The notes under the pieces were generated by a model. The model saw nothing but the letters and a program-made list of their open reading frames with translations. It was not told where the DNA came from and ran no database searches. The position numbers and the translations under genes were made by a program. This document shows positions 1 through 9,051 of a DNA stretch of 64,000 nt, piece by piece (position 1 is the first letter of the stretch; the number at the start of each line of letters is the position of its first letter). Origin of the DNA: SIG603 sp963589785 (lineage in GTDB: Bacteria; Bacillota; Clostridia; Oscillospirales; Acutalibacteraceae); contig CAVAMJ010000008.1 in the NCBI GenBank assembly GCA_963589785.1, positions 1-64,000 on the forward strand, in the 5' to 3' direction.

Positions 1-1816
<1,816 letters not shown>

Positions 1817-1901
1817 AAATATATCTTTTGGTTATGCTTACCCTTAGCATTAAATCTTCTTTGAGCTTTGTTCAGTTTTCAGGGTTTCTACCCTTTATAT
1901 A

Positions 1902-1933
1902 CAGTCTTACCGAATGGTAAGGCTGTTTTTTTG
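1902..1933 (+). terminator. Terminator of the rRNA operon
   Basis: A 10-bp stem (CAGTCTTACC / GGTAAGGCTG, one G-T pair) with a GAAT loop is followed by a T-run. It lies 85 bases after the 23S 3' end, so transcription appears to stop without a 5S gene. Confidence 0.85.
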
Positions 1934-2010
1934 CGTTTGGGAGATTTTTTCTCCCTATGAAATTTGAAGTGTGGATTGCTGTTCGGTATTTTGTTTAGAG
2001 AATAAAATAC

Positions 2011-2066
2011 GGCAAGAAAAATGTCCGTCTGCGAATGTTTCACATTCTTGACGTATTTTTCTTGCC
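2011..2066. repeat. Long imperfect palindrome
   Basis: GGCAAGAAAAAT at the left is complementary to ATTTTTCTTGCC at the right, with further pairing inside, giving a roughly 55-base hairpin. It is the first of several palindromes in the gene-free stretch 1934-2354, which otherwise holds the inverted repeat below and no gene. Confidence 0.6.
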
Positions 2067-2099
2067 TAGCTCTTTTTATGTATTTACTTTTTTCTCAGT

Positions 2100-2332
2100 G
2101 TTCTTTATTTATATTGGTGAAGAAAATACGGCTGTCAAAGCCCAACCACGACCGCTTCGCGTTCTAAAAATACTAACGTATTTTGGTTAACTTTGACAGC
2201 CTATCTTCTTTTTTATGTCGGCACTTCGTGCCTCTTTTCTTTCGTTATTTCTCTTTCTGCTTCGCTTTTCTCTTGTGGGCTCCGCCCACACCCGTTCGCT
2301 TTTTGTAAAAAGCGAAGCAAAAACTTTTGTGT
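2100..2332. repeat. Left arm of inverted repeat pair, palindrome mosaic
   Basis: This arm matches in reverse complement the stretch at about 3833-4052. It contains nested palindromes: GGCTGTCAAAG...CTTTGACAGCC (2130-2201), GGCACTTCGTGCC, GTGGGCTCCGCCCAC and CGCTTTTTGTAAAAAGCG. It runs up to the 3' end of the PHP gene. No transposase is present, so it resembles a non-autonomous palindromic element (MITE or REP-like). Short frames in it are repeat artefacts. Confidence 0.75.
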
Positions 2333-2354
2333 TTCTGCTTCGCTTACCTTTGTG

Positions 2355-3188
2355 TTAAATTATACCTATTTGCTTGAAGTGAAGCTTGCCACTGCCTTCC
2401 TTCGTAAGTATATTTACATGGTCAAATCCGCACTCTATCGCCGCTTTAACCGCTTCGTCAAACGCTCCGTTCAATAATTCCTTTTGATGTGCGTCGGAAT
2501 TAATCATGATTTCTCCGCCAAATTCTTTTAAATTCTTCAAAAGGAACATATCCGGGTAAAATTCTTTTTTTCGTCCTCTGTTTACCGCTCCGCAGTTTAC
2601 TTCAAACGGTATTCCTTTTCCTACAAGATACTCCATAGCTTCCAATGCAGGTTTAATGTATCTGGGGTCGCTTGTATCAAAAAATCCGTGCGAATCCGTG
2701 TATCTCGTCACAAGGTCAAAATGTCCGATAAATGTCGGATTCAAATGGTCGCAAACCGTTGCTTCGTCCTCATAATATTTCTTTGCAAACTTATAGAAGT
2801 CTCCGCCAAAATATTTTTGACAGATCTCAAGTGCTTTTTCAGGGGAAGCGTCAACCGGCAAAATTTCATCTGCTCCGGGAATGTTTAAGTAATGATTTGA
2901 GCCGATATAATATTCCGTACCATCAGCTAATTTGGGGTCAAGTAAATTATCAAGCTCCACTCCGCAAATTATCTCAATTTTATCTTTATATGCTTCCTGT
3001 AAGCGATATATTTCTTTTAAATACCCGTCATAGTCACGAATGGAGACAGTCGGGTCGGGATCAAGATGACTCGAAAATCCAAGAGTTGTAAATCCATAAG
3101 CAATAGCCTGCTTTACGATGTCCTCGGCATTGTCCGTACCGTCACAAAAATTAGTGTGTGTATGAAAATTAGCCTTTAATATGCTCAT
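2355..3188 (-). CDS. PHP-domain histidinol-phosphatase family protein
   Basis: A 277-residue PHP-superfamily phosphoesterase. The N-terminus has the metal-binding FHTHTNFCDG motif, followed by SSHLD, a GVELD motif near residue 77, an IGHFD motif, and a C-terminal NSDAH, which together supply the His/Asp ligands of the metal site. Length and motifs fit HisK-type histidinol-phosphate phosphatases, but no other his gene is nearby, so the substrate is inferred only. The gene ends inside the boundary of the left repeat arm. It is divergent from the PAP2 gene at 3320. Confidence 0.8.
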   Translation of the reverse strand: MSILKANFHTHTNFCDGTDNAEDIVKQAIAYGFTTLGFSSHLDPDPTVSIRDYDGYLKEIYRLQEAYKDKIEIICGVELDNLLDPKLADGTEYYIGSNHYLNIPGADEILPVDASPEKALEICQKYFGGDFYKFAKKYYEDEATVCDHLNPTFIGHFDLVTRYTDSHGFFDTSDPRYIKPALEAMEYLVGKGIPFEVNCGAVNRGRKKEFYPDMFLLKNLKEFGGEIMINSDAHQKELLNGAFDEAVKAAIECGFDHVNILTKEGSGKLHFKQIGII

Positions 3189-3260
3189 AACAGATTTTCC
3201 TTTCTGATGATTTCCTAATACGATACCAAAATATCATAAATTTATTTAGCCGTCAAGAAA

Positions 3261-3289
3261 TTGAAAGCTTCGACACAAAAGAGTATAAT
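3261..3289 (+). promoter_or_regulatory. Sigma-A-like promoter for PAP2 gene
   Basis: TTGAAA, a 17-nt spacer and TATAAT lie 31 bases before the PAP2 start, which has a GGAGG ribosome binding site. Confidence 0.65.
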
Positions 3290-3319
3290 CTATTTGATTA
3301 TAAAAATAACGGAGGAAAT

Positions 3320-3808
3320 ATGACAAAAGAACAATATGAAAAGTGGACGGCACCGCTAAGAGAGGACGATAACGCAAGGGAAAGCTTGCTTAAATTAAAT
3401 ACAACACTAACTTATCTTTGCTATATTCTCTACCCGCTGTTGTTGGTGCTGATGTTTTTGACGGATAAAAGACTGTTTCTGAGAATCCTTTTAGCAGCGG
3501 CAATACCGTTCGTTGTGTTCAGCGTGGTGAGAAGATTTCTCAATTTCAAGAGACCGTATGAAGAGCTTGATATAGAGCCGATAATAAAGAAAAATACAAA
3601 AGGAAAGAGTTTTCCGTCAAGGCATGTGTTCTCGTGCTTTCTGATAGCGATGTGCTGGATGAAATATTCAGTGGTAATGGGAGTATTTTTGCTTGTTAGC
3701 GGAGTATTCTTGGCAGTGGCGAGAGTGCTGGGAGGCGTGCATTATCCGAGGGATGTTATAGTAGGAGCAATAGTAGGAGTCTTGTGCGGCTTAACGCTGT
3801 TTATTTAA
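3320..3808 (+). CDS. PAP2-family membrane phosphatase
   Basis: A 162-residue membrane protein with four to five hydrophobic segments and the PAP2 signature: an R-x6-RP element (ending NFKRP), PSRH with the catalytic histidine, and the C-terminal R-x5-H-x3-D (ARVLGGVHYPRD). Members dephosphorylate lipid phosphates such as undecaprenyl pyrophosphate or phosphatidic acid at the membrane; the substrate here cannot be told. The start follows a GGAGG site. It sits alone between the two arms of the inverted repeat together with the divergent PHP gene. Confidence 0.85.
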   Translation: MTKEQYEKWTAPLREDDNARESLLKLNTTLTYLCYILYPLLLVLMFLTDKRLFLRILLAAAIPFVVFSVVRRFLNFKRPYEELDIEPIIKKNTKGKSFPSRHVFSCFLIAMCWMKYSVVMGVFLLVSGVFLAVARVLGGVHYPRDVIVGAIVGVLCGLTLFI

Positions 3809-3832
3809 AATAAAAGAAAACGAAAACGAACA

Positions 3833-4052
3833 AAAAACACAAAAGTTTTTGCTTCGCTTTTTACAAAAAGCGAACGGGTGTGGGCAGAGCCCACAAGAGA
3901 AAAGCGAAGCAGAAAGAGAAATAATAAAAGAACAGAGGCACGAAGTGCCGACATAAAAAAGTGATAGGCTGTCAAAGTTAACCAAAAATACGTTAGGCAT
4001 CTGTGGTTGGGCTTTGACAGCCGTATTTTCTTCACCAATATAAATAAAGAAC
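3833..4052. repeat. Right arm of inverted repeat pair
   Basis: Reverse-complement copy of 2100-2332. The outer end (GGTGAAGAAAATACGG and flank) is nearly identical, while the core loop of the GGCTGTCAAAG palindrome differs between arms. It starts 24 bases after the PAP2 stop and may act as its terminator. The reverse-strand frames here come from the repeat. Confidence 0.75.
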
Positions 4053-4090
4053 TCTAAGAAAGAATGTAAATATATAAAAACAGATAGGCT

Positions 4091-4165
4091 GATAAGGTCA
4101 ACCAAAAGCACGAAGTGCTTTTAGGGAGCGAAGCGACCGTAGTTGACCGAAGAAGCCGACTTATA
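4091..4165. repeat. Third palindromic unit of the same style
   Basis: GGCT...GGTCAAC at the left pairs with GTTGACC...AAGCC at the right, enclosing AAAAGCACGAAGTGCTTTT and GGAGCGAAGCGACC. The layout (paired ends around small GAAG-type hairpins) resembles the GGCTGTCAAAG units on both arms. The remaining 4166-4319 shows no gene. Confidence 0.55.
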
Positions 4166-4319
4166 CACACAAAGATAAATTGGAAATACTAAGCAAAACA
4201 TCAACCATAAATCCAAAAGCAAACCACTCCGAAATTGTCCCAAAAAGCAACAATTAAAAATTCTTTTATTCCATTTGGAAACGCTTTTTGCCCAAACGGA
4301 AATACCGACAGCACTTTCA

Positions 4320-4348
4320 TTGACTTGATTATTTTTGTGGAGTATATT
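4320..4348 (+). promoter_or_regulatory. Sigma-A-like promoter for metallochaperone/ATPase operon
   Basis: TTGACT, 17 nt and TATATT, about 70 bases before the HMA gene. The leader may hold regulation; no obvious metalloregulator operator was recognised. Confidence 0.55.
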
Positions 4349-4420
4349 ATAGCCACAACGATTAAACAAACTTTTAATTGTTAATAAGTAAAATATATAA
4401 ATTTATCGGAGGATATAATC

Positions 4421-4642
4421 ATGAAAAAGTCTTACAAAATCGATGTCGACTGCGCTAACTGCGCTCAGAAAATGGAAGATGCGGCTAACGCAACTCAGGG
4501 CGTTAAGAGCGCTGTCGTAAATTTCATGCTTCTTAAGATGAATGTCGAGTTTGACGAGGGTGCAGATCCAAAGACCGTTATGCCTGAGGTTCTTAAGAAC
4601 TGCAAGAAGGTTGAGGACGATTGCGAAATCTTCGGTATCTGA
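4421..4642 (+). CDS. Heavy-metal-associated (HMA) domain protein, metallochaperone
   Basis: A 73-residue stand-alone HMA domain with the metal-binding CANC motif at residues 11-14 and the ferredoxin-like beta-alpha-beta pattern. A GGAGG site precedes it. The next gene is a P1B-type ATPase that lacks its own N-terminal HMA domain, so this small protein probably delivers metal to it or acts as its detached sensor domain. The Zn/Cd assignment follows the ATPase. Confidence 0.85.
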   Translation: MKKSYKIDVDCANCAQKMEDAANATQGVKSAVVNFMLLKMNVEFDEGADPKTVMPEVLKNCKKVEDDCEIFGI

Positions 4643-4739
4643 TTTTTATCGTTCATTTGAGTCAGCTTTTGCCGGGGTTTCTTGCTCCGGCATATAATTT
4701 ACAAAAATATATACATATTTTTAGATAGAGAGGCTTACC

Positions 4740-6665
4740 ATGAATAAAAAGCAGAAAAAGATGCTGAAGAGAGTGATTATCTCGGCGGTTCTTTTGATTG
4801 CAATTAGCGTTGCGTTTAAATTTATCACTCTGCCCGATGTCAACATCGGATTTATGAGTTTAACTAACCTTGTTAAGTTTGTTCTTTACCTTGTTCCGTA
4901 TTTTGTTATCGGTTACGATATTTTGATTAAAGCGGGAAAGGGCATTAAAAACCGTCAGCCGTTTGACGAGTGCTTCCTTATGGCGGTTGCAACGGTCGGT
5001 GCGTTTGCGATAGCGTTTGTTGAGCAGAGCGGAGACTACAACGAGGCTGTTGCCGTTATGCTTTTCTACCAGATAGGAGAGCTTTTCCAGTCCTATGCAG
5101 TCGGAAAGAGCCGCAGAAATATAAGTGAGCTCATGGACATCCGCCCCGACTATGCAAATATCGAGGTTGACGGTGAGTTAACTCAAGTCGATCCAGATGA
5201 GGTTGAAATCGGTTCTGTGATAATCGTTCAGCCGGGTGAAAAAGTTCCGATTGACGGTGTTGTCGTTTCAGGTTCTTCCACACTTAATACTTCTGCCCTG
5301 ACAGGCGAAAGCTTGCCAAGAGGCGTTAAAGAGGGCGAAGAGGTTGTTTCGGGTTCGATAAACCTTGACGGTGTCCTCAAAATCGAAACTACAAAGGAAT
5401 TCGGCGATTCCACCGTCTCAAAGATACTCGAGCTTGTGGAGAATGCTTCTTCGAGAAAATCTCGCTCAGAGGCATTTATTGCAAAGTTCTCGAGAGTTTA
5501 TACGCCGGCTGTTTGTTACAGTGCATTGGCGCTTGCAATCATTCCGCCGATAGTATCGCTTATTATCGGAGTCAATCCCGCTGTCGGCGACTGGATTTAC
5601 CGTGCGCTCACCTTCCTCGTTATCTCGTGCCCGTGCGCACTTGTTATCAGTATTCCGCTTAGCTTTTTTGCGGGAATCGGTGGAGCAAGCCACGAGGGTA
5701 TACTTGTAAAGGGATCTAATTACCTTGAAACATTGTCCCAGACAAAATATGTCGTGTTTGATAAAACGGGAACTCTCACAAAGGGAACTTTTGAGGTTAC
5801 GGGTATTCATCATAACAGCATGAGCGAAGAAGAGCTTCTTTATCTTGCCGCTCACGCAGAGAGCGCTTCAAGTCATCCAATTGCAAAATCTGTCAAAGCC
5901 GCTTACGGCAAGGAAATTGACAGAAGTAAGGTAAGCGATATTAAAGAAATCAGCGGTCACGGCTTAACGGCTACCGTTGACGGAAAATTCGTAGCCGCAG
6001 GCAACATTAAGCTTATGAATATGCTCGGAATTAAGGTAGATCCTTGCCATAAGGTCGGCACAATCATTCATATGGCTGTTGACGGAAAATATGCCGGTCA
6101 TATAATTATCAGCGACACCATAAAGGAGACCTCAAAGGAAGCTATCAATACTCTCAAGAAGTCCGGTGTTAAGAAGACCGTCATGCTCACGGGTGACGCA
6201 AAGGCTGTTGGCGAGGCTGTCGCAAAGGAACTCGGAATAGACGAGGTTTATACTGAGCTTCTCCCGGGCGACAAGGTCGACAAGCTCGAGGAGCTCATCG
6301 CAAAGAAGGGCGAAAAAGAAAAGCTTGCCTTTGTCGGTGACGGCATAAACGATGCTCCTGTTCTCTCAAGAGCCGATATCGGTATTGCTATGGGCGCAAT
6401 GGGCTCTGATGCGGCTATTGAGGCGGCTGATGTTGTCCTCATGGACGATGACCCAAAGAAGATAAGCAAGGCGATAAGAATATCGAGAAAGTGCCTTAGA
6501 ATCGTTTACGAGAACATCTGGTTTGCAATCGGCATCAAGCTTATATGTCTTGTTCTCGGCGCACTCGGTATCGCAAATATGTGGATGGCTATTTTTGCCG
6601 ACGTAGGAGTTATGGTTCTTGCCGTGCTCAATGCGATAAGAGTTTTGTTTGTCAAAAATCTGTAA
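4740..6665 (+). CDS. P1B-type heavy-metal translocating ATPase (Zn/Cd/Pb type)
   Basis: 641 residues with the full set of P-type motifs: ALTGES in the actuator domain, the SCPCAL metal-binding helix, DKTGTLTKGT with the phosphorylated Asp, SSHP in the nucleotide domain, MLTGD, and GDGINDAP. The last membrane helix carries an Asp (FADVGVMVLAVLN) as in ZntA/CadA, which favours Zn/Cd/Pb over Cu. There is no N-terminal HMA domain; the chaperone gene just upstream supplies it in trans. It probably exports toxic divalent metal. Confidence 0.92.
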   Translation: MNKKQKKMLKRVIISAVLLIAISVAFKFITLPDVNIGFMSLTNLVKFVLYLVPYFVIGYDILIKAGKGIKNRQPFDECFLMAVATVGAFAIAFVEQSGDYNEAVAVMLFYQIGELFQSYAVGKSRRNISELMDIRPDYANIEVDGELTQVDPDEVEIGSVIIVQPGEKVPIDGVVVSGSSTLNTSALTGESLPRGVKEGEEVVSGSINLDGVLKIETTKEFGDSTVSKILELVENASSRKSRSEAFIAKFSRVYTPAVCYSALALAIIPPIVSLIIGVNPAVGDWIYRALTFLVISCPCALVISIPLSFFAGIGGASHEGILVKGSNYLETLSQTKYVVFDKTGTLTKGTFEVTGIHHNSMSEEELLYLAAHAESASSHPIAKSVKAAYGKEIDRSKVSDIKEISGHGLTATVDGKFVAAGNIKLMNMLGIKVDPCHKVGTIIHMAVDGKYAGHIIISDTIKETSKEAINTLKKSGVKKTVMLTGDAKAVGEAVAKELGIDEVYTELLPGDKVDKLEELIAKKGEKEKLAFVGDGINDAPVLSRADIGIAMGAMGSDAAIEAADVVLMDDDPKKISKAIRISRKCLRIVYENIWFAIGIKLICLVLGALGIANMWMAIFADVGVMVLAVLNAIRVLFVKNL

Positions 6666-6678
6666 TTTTAATATCATA

Positions 6679-6709
6679 ATCTCCCACCTTTTTGGGTGGG
6701 AGATTTTTT
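6679..6709 (+). terminator. Terminator of metal ATPase operon
   Basis: An AATCTCCCACC / GGTGGGAGATT stem followed by T residues. Confidence 0.9.
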
Positions 6710-6732
6710 ATACCCCAAAATCGAAAAATTGC

Positions 6733-6767
6733 TTGTCTGATTTTTGTCCCGTTCTGCTTGATATACT
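6733..6767 (+). promoter_or_regulatory. TTGTCC-box promoter P1
   Basis: TTGTCT (6733), TTGTCC (6744), then 12 nt and TATACT (6762-6767), followed by TAGTCACAACAAAGG. It has the same geometry as eight other sites in the window and precedes micro-gene 6826. Confidence 0.75.
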
Positions 6768-6825
6768 TTAGTCACAACAAAGGAAACAACAAAGAAAAAC
6801 AAAAATAACGAAAAGGAGAAAAGCT

Positions 6826-6885
6826 ATGAATCCCAAAATTAAAAGAAAAGATTTTAGCGGAATTGTAGATTGGATGGACGCTTAA
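6826..6885 (+). CDS. Micro-peptide, 19 aa
   Basis: MNPKIKRKDFSGIVDWMDA, preceded by AAAAGGAGAAAAGCT. It is the first gene after promoter P1. Its basic N-terminus and short amphipathic C-terminus match nothing I recognise. Support is the strong ribosome binding site, the upstream promoter and the next promoter starting just after its stop. Confidence 0.55.
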   Translation: MNPKIKRKDFSGIVDWMDA

Positions 6886-6898
6886 TAAAGAAAAAAGC

Positions 6899-6933
6899 TT
6901 GTCCCTAAACTGTCCCGAACGGTTTGGTAAAAT
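6899..6933 (+). promoter_or_regulatory. TTGTCC-box promoter P2
   Basis: TTGTCC (6899), CTGTCC (6910), 12 nt, TAAAAT (6928-6933), then GAAATCACAACAAA. It precedes micro-gene 6969. Confidence 0.8.
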
Positions 6934-6968
6934 GAAATCACAACAAACGAAAGAAAAGGAGAAAGACG

Positions 6969-7061
6969 ATGGGCGGAATAACAGAAATCTGTACAGCATT
7001 AGCCGGAAGAATCACAGGAATGTTTGAAGGGGCTTGGCTGTTCGTAACAAACATCATCTAA
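6969..7061 (+). CDS. Micro-peptide, 30 aa, hydrophobic/amphipathic
   Basis: Begins MGGITEICTALAG and ends AWLFVTNII. Largely hydrophobic with one Cys and few charges, so probably membrane-associated. An AAAGGAGAAA site lies 5 bases before the start, and it has its own promoter P2. The family is not recognised. Confidence 0.65.
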   Translation: MGGITEICTALAGRITGMFEGAWLFVTNII

Positions 7062-7078
7062 AAAGAAAACAAAAAAGC

Positions 7079-7113
7079 TTGTCCCTAAATTGTCCGGGAC
7101 GACATGATAAAAT
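7079..7113 (+). promoter_or_regulatory. TTGTCC-box promoter P3
   Basis: TTGTCC (7079), TTGTCC (7090), 12 nt, TAAAAT (7108-7113), then AAAATCACAAAAACAAAAC. It is the only TTGTCC-type promoter seen before the run of micro-genes 7186-8921, which may form one long transcript. Confidence 0.8.
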
Positions 7114-7185
7114 AAAATCACAAAAACAAAACAACACAAAATAAAAAATCAAAAACAATTTTTAAAACTGAAAGGAAAAACAAAA

Positions 7186-7296
7186 ATGACAGGAATCGTA
7201 ATCGCATCAGTAGCATATGTATTAACAGCAGTTGCAGTAGCAGTAAAACTTAAGACAACAAATTCACCGAGTCACCCGGTAGCAAGCTACAGATAA
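7186..7296 (+). CDS. Micro-peptide, 36 aa, single membrane helix
   Basis: The N-terminal half (residues 3-20, IVIASVAYVLTAVAVAV) is a membrane helix, followed by KLK and a polar tail. The AAAGGAAAAA ribosome binding site is suitably placed. It resembles in layout, not in sequence, the micro-genes at 7800 and 20633. Confidence 0.65.
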   Translation: MTGIVIASVAYVLTAVAVAVKLKTTNSPSHPVASYR

Positions 7297-7373
7297 TTAA
7301 AGAAAATCAATTAAATTAAAATAAAAACAAACAACAAAATTATTTAATCGAAAAAGGAAAAGGAGAAAAATTT

Positions 7374-7526
7374 ATGATTAAGGCAATGTCAATTTACACA
7401 ACAAATTTAAAGCACGCAAAGGACGCAAGAATGGCAAGCATCAGGCAGGCAAGAGAAGAATTCAACGACAGAAGAGACGTAAGACTTCTAAGCTTCGGAA
7501 ATATGCTTTCACCCGTAACCGTCTAA
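7374..7526 (+). CDS. Micro-peptide, 50 aa, IYTTNLK family
   Basis: Begins MIKAMSIYTTNLKHAKDAR and ends FGNMLSPVTV. It is highly similar along its full length to the gene at 8024, and its N-terminus to those at 37214 and 37443. Basic and charged with no membrane helix, so probably cytosolic or a leader-core peptide. AAAGGAGAAA site upstream. Confidence 0.75.
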   Translation: MIKAMSIYTTNLKHAKDARMASIRQAREEFNDRRDVRLLSFGNMLSPVTV

Positions 7527-7548
7527 AATAACAAAAGGAGGACTTAAT

Positions 7549-7650
7549 ATGGCAGGACTTAATGAGAGACCAATACTTAAGAAAAACGGACACTGGGGAC
7601 CGCCACCTCCTATATGCGGATACATGATTAAAATTAAACCTAAGAAATGA
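7549..7650 (+). CDS. Micro-peptide, 33 aa, Trp/Pro-rich
   Basis: Contains GHWGPPPPICGYM in the middle with a basic KIKPKK end. It has an AAAGGAGGA site and starts 22 bases after the preceding stop, consistent with co-transcription. The Pro run flanked by Trp and Cys is unusual; no family recognised. Confidence 0.65.
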   Translation: MAGLNERPILKKNGHWGPPPPICGYMIKIKPKK

Positions 7651-7663
7651 AAGGAATTAAATA

Positions 7664-7750
7664 ATGAGAAAAGCAAAGAAAAAGTCACTGTTAGATTCAT
7701 ACTTTGAATGCTTCGCAAGAACGAGCGAACCTAAGAAAAGGAGAAATTAA
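7664..7750 (+). CDS. Micro-peptide, 28 aa, basic
   Basis: Begins MRKAKKKSLLDSYFECFAR and ends in a basic KKRRN tail. The AAAGGAATTAAATA site is weaker than its neighbours'. It lies 13 bases after the preceding stop. Unknown function. Confidence 0.5.
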   Translation: MRKAKKKSLLDSYFECFARTSEPKKRRN

Positions 7751-7799
7751 AAAGAAAATTCGGCGGTAAATAAGACCGCATGAAAGAGGAGAGAAAAGA

Positions 7800-7901
7800 A
7801 TGGCTTCAATGAGCATTATAGCAATAAGCGTTTATTCGGCAATCGCAGTCTTGGCAGTGATCAGATATTGGAACGATAAGCCGTTAAACTGCAATATGTA
7901 A
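7800..7901 (+). CDS. Micro-peptide, 33 aa, single membrane helix
   Basis: Residues 4-21 (MSIIAISVYSAIAVLAVI) form a membrane helix, followed by RYWNDKPLNCNM. Preceded by GAGGAGAGAAAAGA. Layout is the same as 7186. Confidence 0.65.
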   Translation: MASMSIIAISVYSAIAVLAVIRYWNDKPLNCNM

Positions 7902-7913
7902 AAGGGAGAAAGA

Positions 7914-8027
7914 ATGAGCTTTTTGGTAGCACTTGCCGGTGCGGCTATAGGAGCAACGGCAGCATATATTATTGAACAACCGACTAAATACATAAATCAA
8001 ATACCAATGAAAGGAGAACAAGCATGA
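7914..8027 (+). CDS. Micro-peptide, 37 aa, Ala/Gly-rich membrane helix
   Basis: Residues 3-20 are an Ala/Gly-rich hydrophobic helix, then a polar tail. Its stop TGA overlaps the ATG of the next micro-gene (ATGA), which indicates translational coupling. The coding sequence of the tail (ATGAAAGGAGAA) provides the next gene's ribosome binding site. Confidence 0.65.
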   Translation: MSFLVALAGAAIGATAAYIIEQPTKYINQIPMKGEQA

Positions 8028-8176
8028 TTAAAGCAATGTCTATTTTTTCTACAAACATGAAAAATGCGAAGGACGCAAGAATGGCCGGTATCAGACAGGC
8101 AAGAGAAGAGTTCAATGACAGAAAAGATGTAAGACTCGTAAGCTTCGGCAATATGCTCACACCTGTAACTATCTAG
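8024..8176 (+). CDS. Micro-peptide, 50 aa, IYTTNLK family (second copy)
   Basis: Begins MIKAMSIFSTNMKNAKDAR and ends FGNMLTPVTI. About 80 percent identical to the gene at 7374 with mostly conservative changes, which argues for protein-level selection. Start overlaps the stop of 7914. Confidence 0.75.
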   Translation: MIKAMSIFSTNMKNAKDARMAGIRQAREEFNDRKDVRLVSFGNMLTPVTI

Positions 8177-8255
8177 TAAAGAAAGCCAACTATATAAAAT
8201 TAAGTATAACTAAAATTTAATATCAAAATATAATCAAAAGAAAGGAAAAGAAAGA

Positions 8256-8315
8256 ATGGATCAGCAGACAGAAACTCTCAGAAGAATCATCATCGGCGTT
8301 CAGATCAATATGTAA
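8256..8315 (+). CDS. Micro-peptide, 19 aa
   Basis: MDQQTETLRRIIIGVQINM, preceded by AAAGGAAAAGAAAGA. Very short; supported by the ribosome binding site and position in the array only. Confidence 0.45.
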   Translation: MDQQTETLRRIIIGVQINM

Positions 8316-8348
8316 TCAAACAAACAGAAAAAGGAGTTAACTTATTCT

Positions 8349-8417
8349 GTGAAGAAAATTAGGATTAAAGTTAAAATCCCAAAAGCAATATTTGATAAAA
8401 AAAACATTAGCACTTGA
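8349..8417 (+). CDS. Possible micro-peptide, 22 aa, GTG start
   Basis: Basic peptide beginning KKIRIKVKIPKAIF after a GTG start. AAAGGAG lies about 12 bases upstream, farther than in neighbours, so this is the least certain member of the array. Confidence 0.3.
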   Translation: MKKIRIKVKIPKAIFDKKNIST

Positions 8418-8506
8418 AAAGAACAATCGGCGGTTAAAAGTGAATTAGTGAAATAACTTCGATTGTTAAAATAAACTTTTAAAATAACCTAAGAAAGGAG
8501 AAAAGT

Positions 8507-8572
8507 ATGAGAACACCATTTAAGCCGGTTATCTTCCTTATGGATATGAATGATACAGGCAGGCTTCTTTGA
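8507..8572 (+). CDS. Micro-peptide, 21 aa
   Basis: Begins MRTPFKPVIFLMDMN. AAAGGAGAAAAGT site directly upstream. No family recognised. Confidence 0.5.
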   Translation: MRTPFKPVIFLMDMNDTGRLL

Positions 8573-8622
8573 CGACAGAGAAAGAAGAATTTAAATTATA
8601 AAATAAAGAAAGGAGAAAAAAT

Positions 8623-8709
8623 ATGAGCGGAGGCGCAACACTTCATCACGGAAACCTTGGCTGTGTAATCAGTTTACTTGAAACAATGGATTTCACAAAG
8701 CTTGCGTGA
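8623..8709 (+). CDS. Micro-peptide, 28 aa, copy 1
   Basis: Begins MSGGATLHHGNLGCVISLLE and ends FTKLA. The His-His-Gly and Cys are notable. AAAGGAGAAAAAAT site. Identical to the next gene. Confidence 0.65.
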   Translation: MSGGATLHHGNLGCVISLLETMDFTKLA

Positions 8710-8762
8710 TTTTAAATTACCACACAATATTTAAATTATAAAATAAAGAAAGGAGAAAAAAT

Positions 8763-8849
8763 ATGAGCGGAGGCGCAACACTTCATCACGGAAACCTTGG
8801 CTGTGTAATCAGTTTACTTGAAACAATGGATTTCACAAAGCTTGCGTGA
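8763..8849 (+). CDS. Micro-peptide, 28 aa, copy 2
   Basis: Protein identical to the copy at 8623, within the second 140-bp repeat unit. Confidence 0.65.
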   Translation: MSGGATLHHGNLGCVISLLETMDFTKLA

Positions 8850-8920
8850 TTTTAAATTACTACACAATATTCAAATTAAATTTTAATAATGCACAAAGAT
8901 ATTTGACAGGAGAATTAAAT

Positions 8921-8995
8921 ATGAAATGTTCCGAAAGTATCGGTTTTTATGAATCTTGTAACACAAATAAAACAGCATTAATAATAGCGAAATAA
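8921..8995 (+). CDS. Micro-peptide, 24 aa, last of array 1
   Basis: Begins MKCSESIGFYESCNTNKTAL; two cysteines. Site GACAGGAGAATTAAAT. It abuts the terminator, closing the array. Confidence 0.5.
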   Translation: MKCSESIGFYESCNTNKTALIIAK

Positions 8996-9040
8996 AAAGG
9001 GCAAACGACGAAAGAAAGTTTGTCCTTTTCGTTTTGTGTG
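8995..9040 (+). terminator. Terminator of micro-gene array 1
   Basis: An AAAAGGGCAAAC / GTTTGTCCTTTT stem followed by a T-rich stretch, immediately after the last micro-gene. Confidence 0.85.
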
Positions 9041-9051
9041 CATTGCCATAA

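Larger units (their letters stand above)
8590..8869 (+). repeat. Tandem duplication, 140-bp unit
   Basis: Two copies in direct orientation with only one or two differences at the distal ends. Each contains a complete ribosome binding site and a 28-codon gene (8623 and 8763). Near identity indicates a recent event. Confidence 0.9.

Noticed and set aside
2193..2477. A 94-codon plus-strand frame beginning with membrane-like sequence
   Set aside because: It runs through the palindromic repeat into the PHP gene's 3' end; the same peptide pieces recur on the opposite repeat arm (minus strand, 3805-4111), so it reflects the repeat.
6969..7061. AgrD-type cyclic peptide precursor
   Set aside because: No AgrB-like protease or AgrC/A pair is in the window and the Cys is not in an AgrD-like context with an acidic tail.
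7509..7718. A 69-codon minus-strand frame in array 1
   Set aside because: It is antisense to micro-genes that have strong ribosome binding sites, and has none itself.
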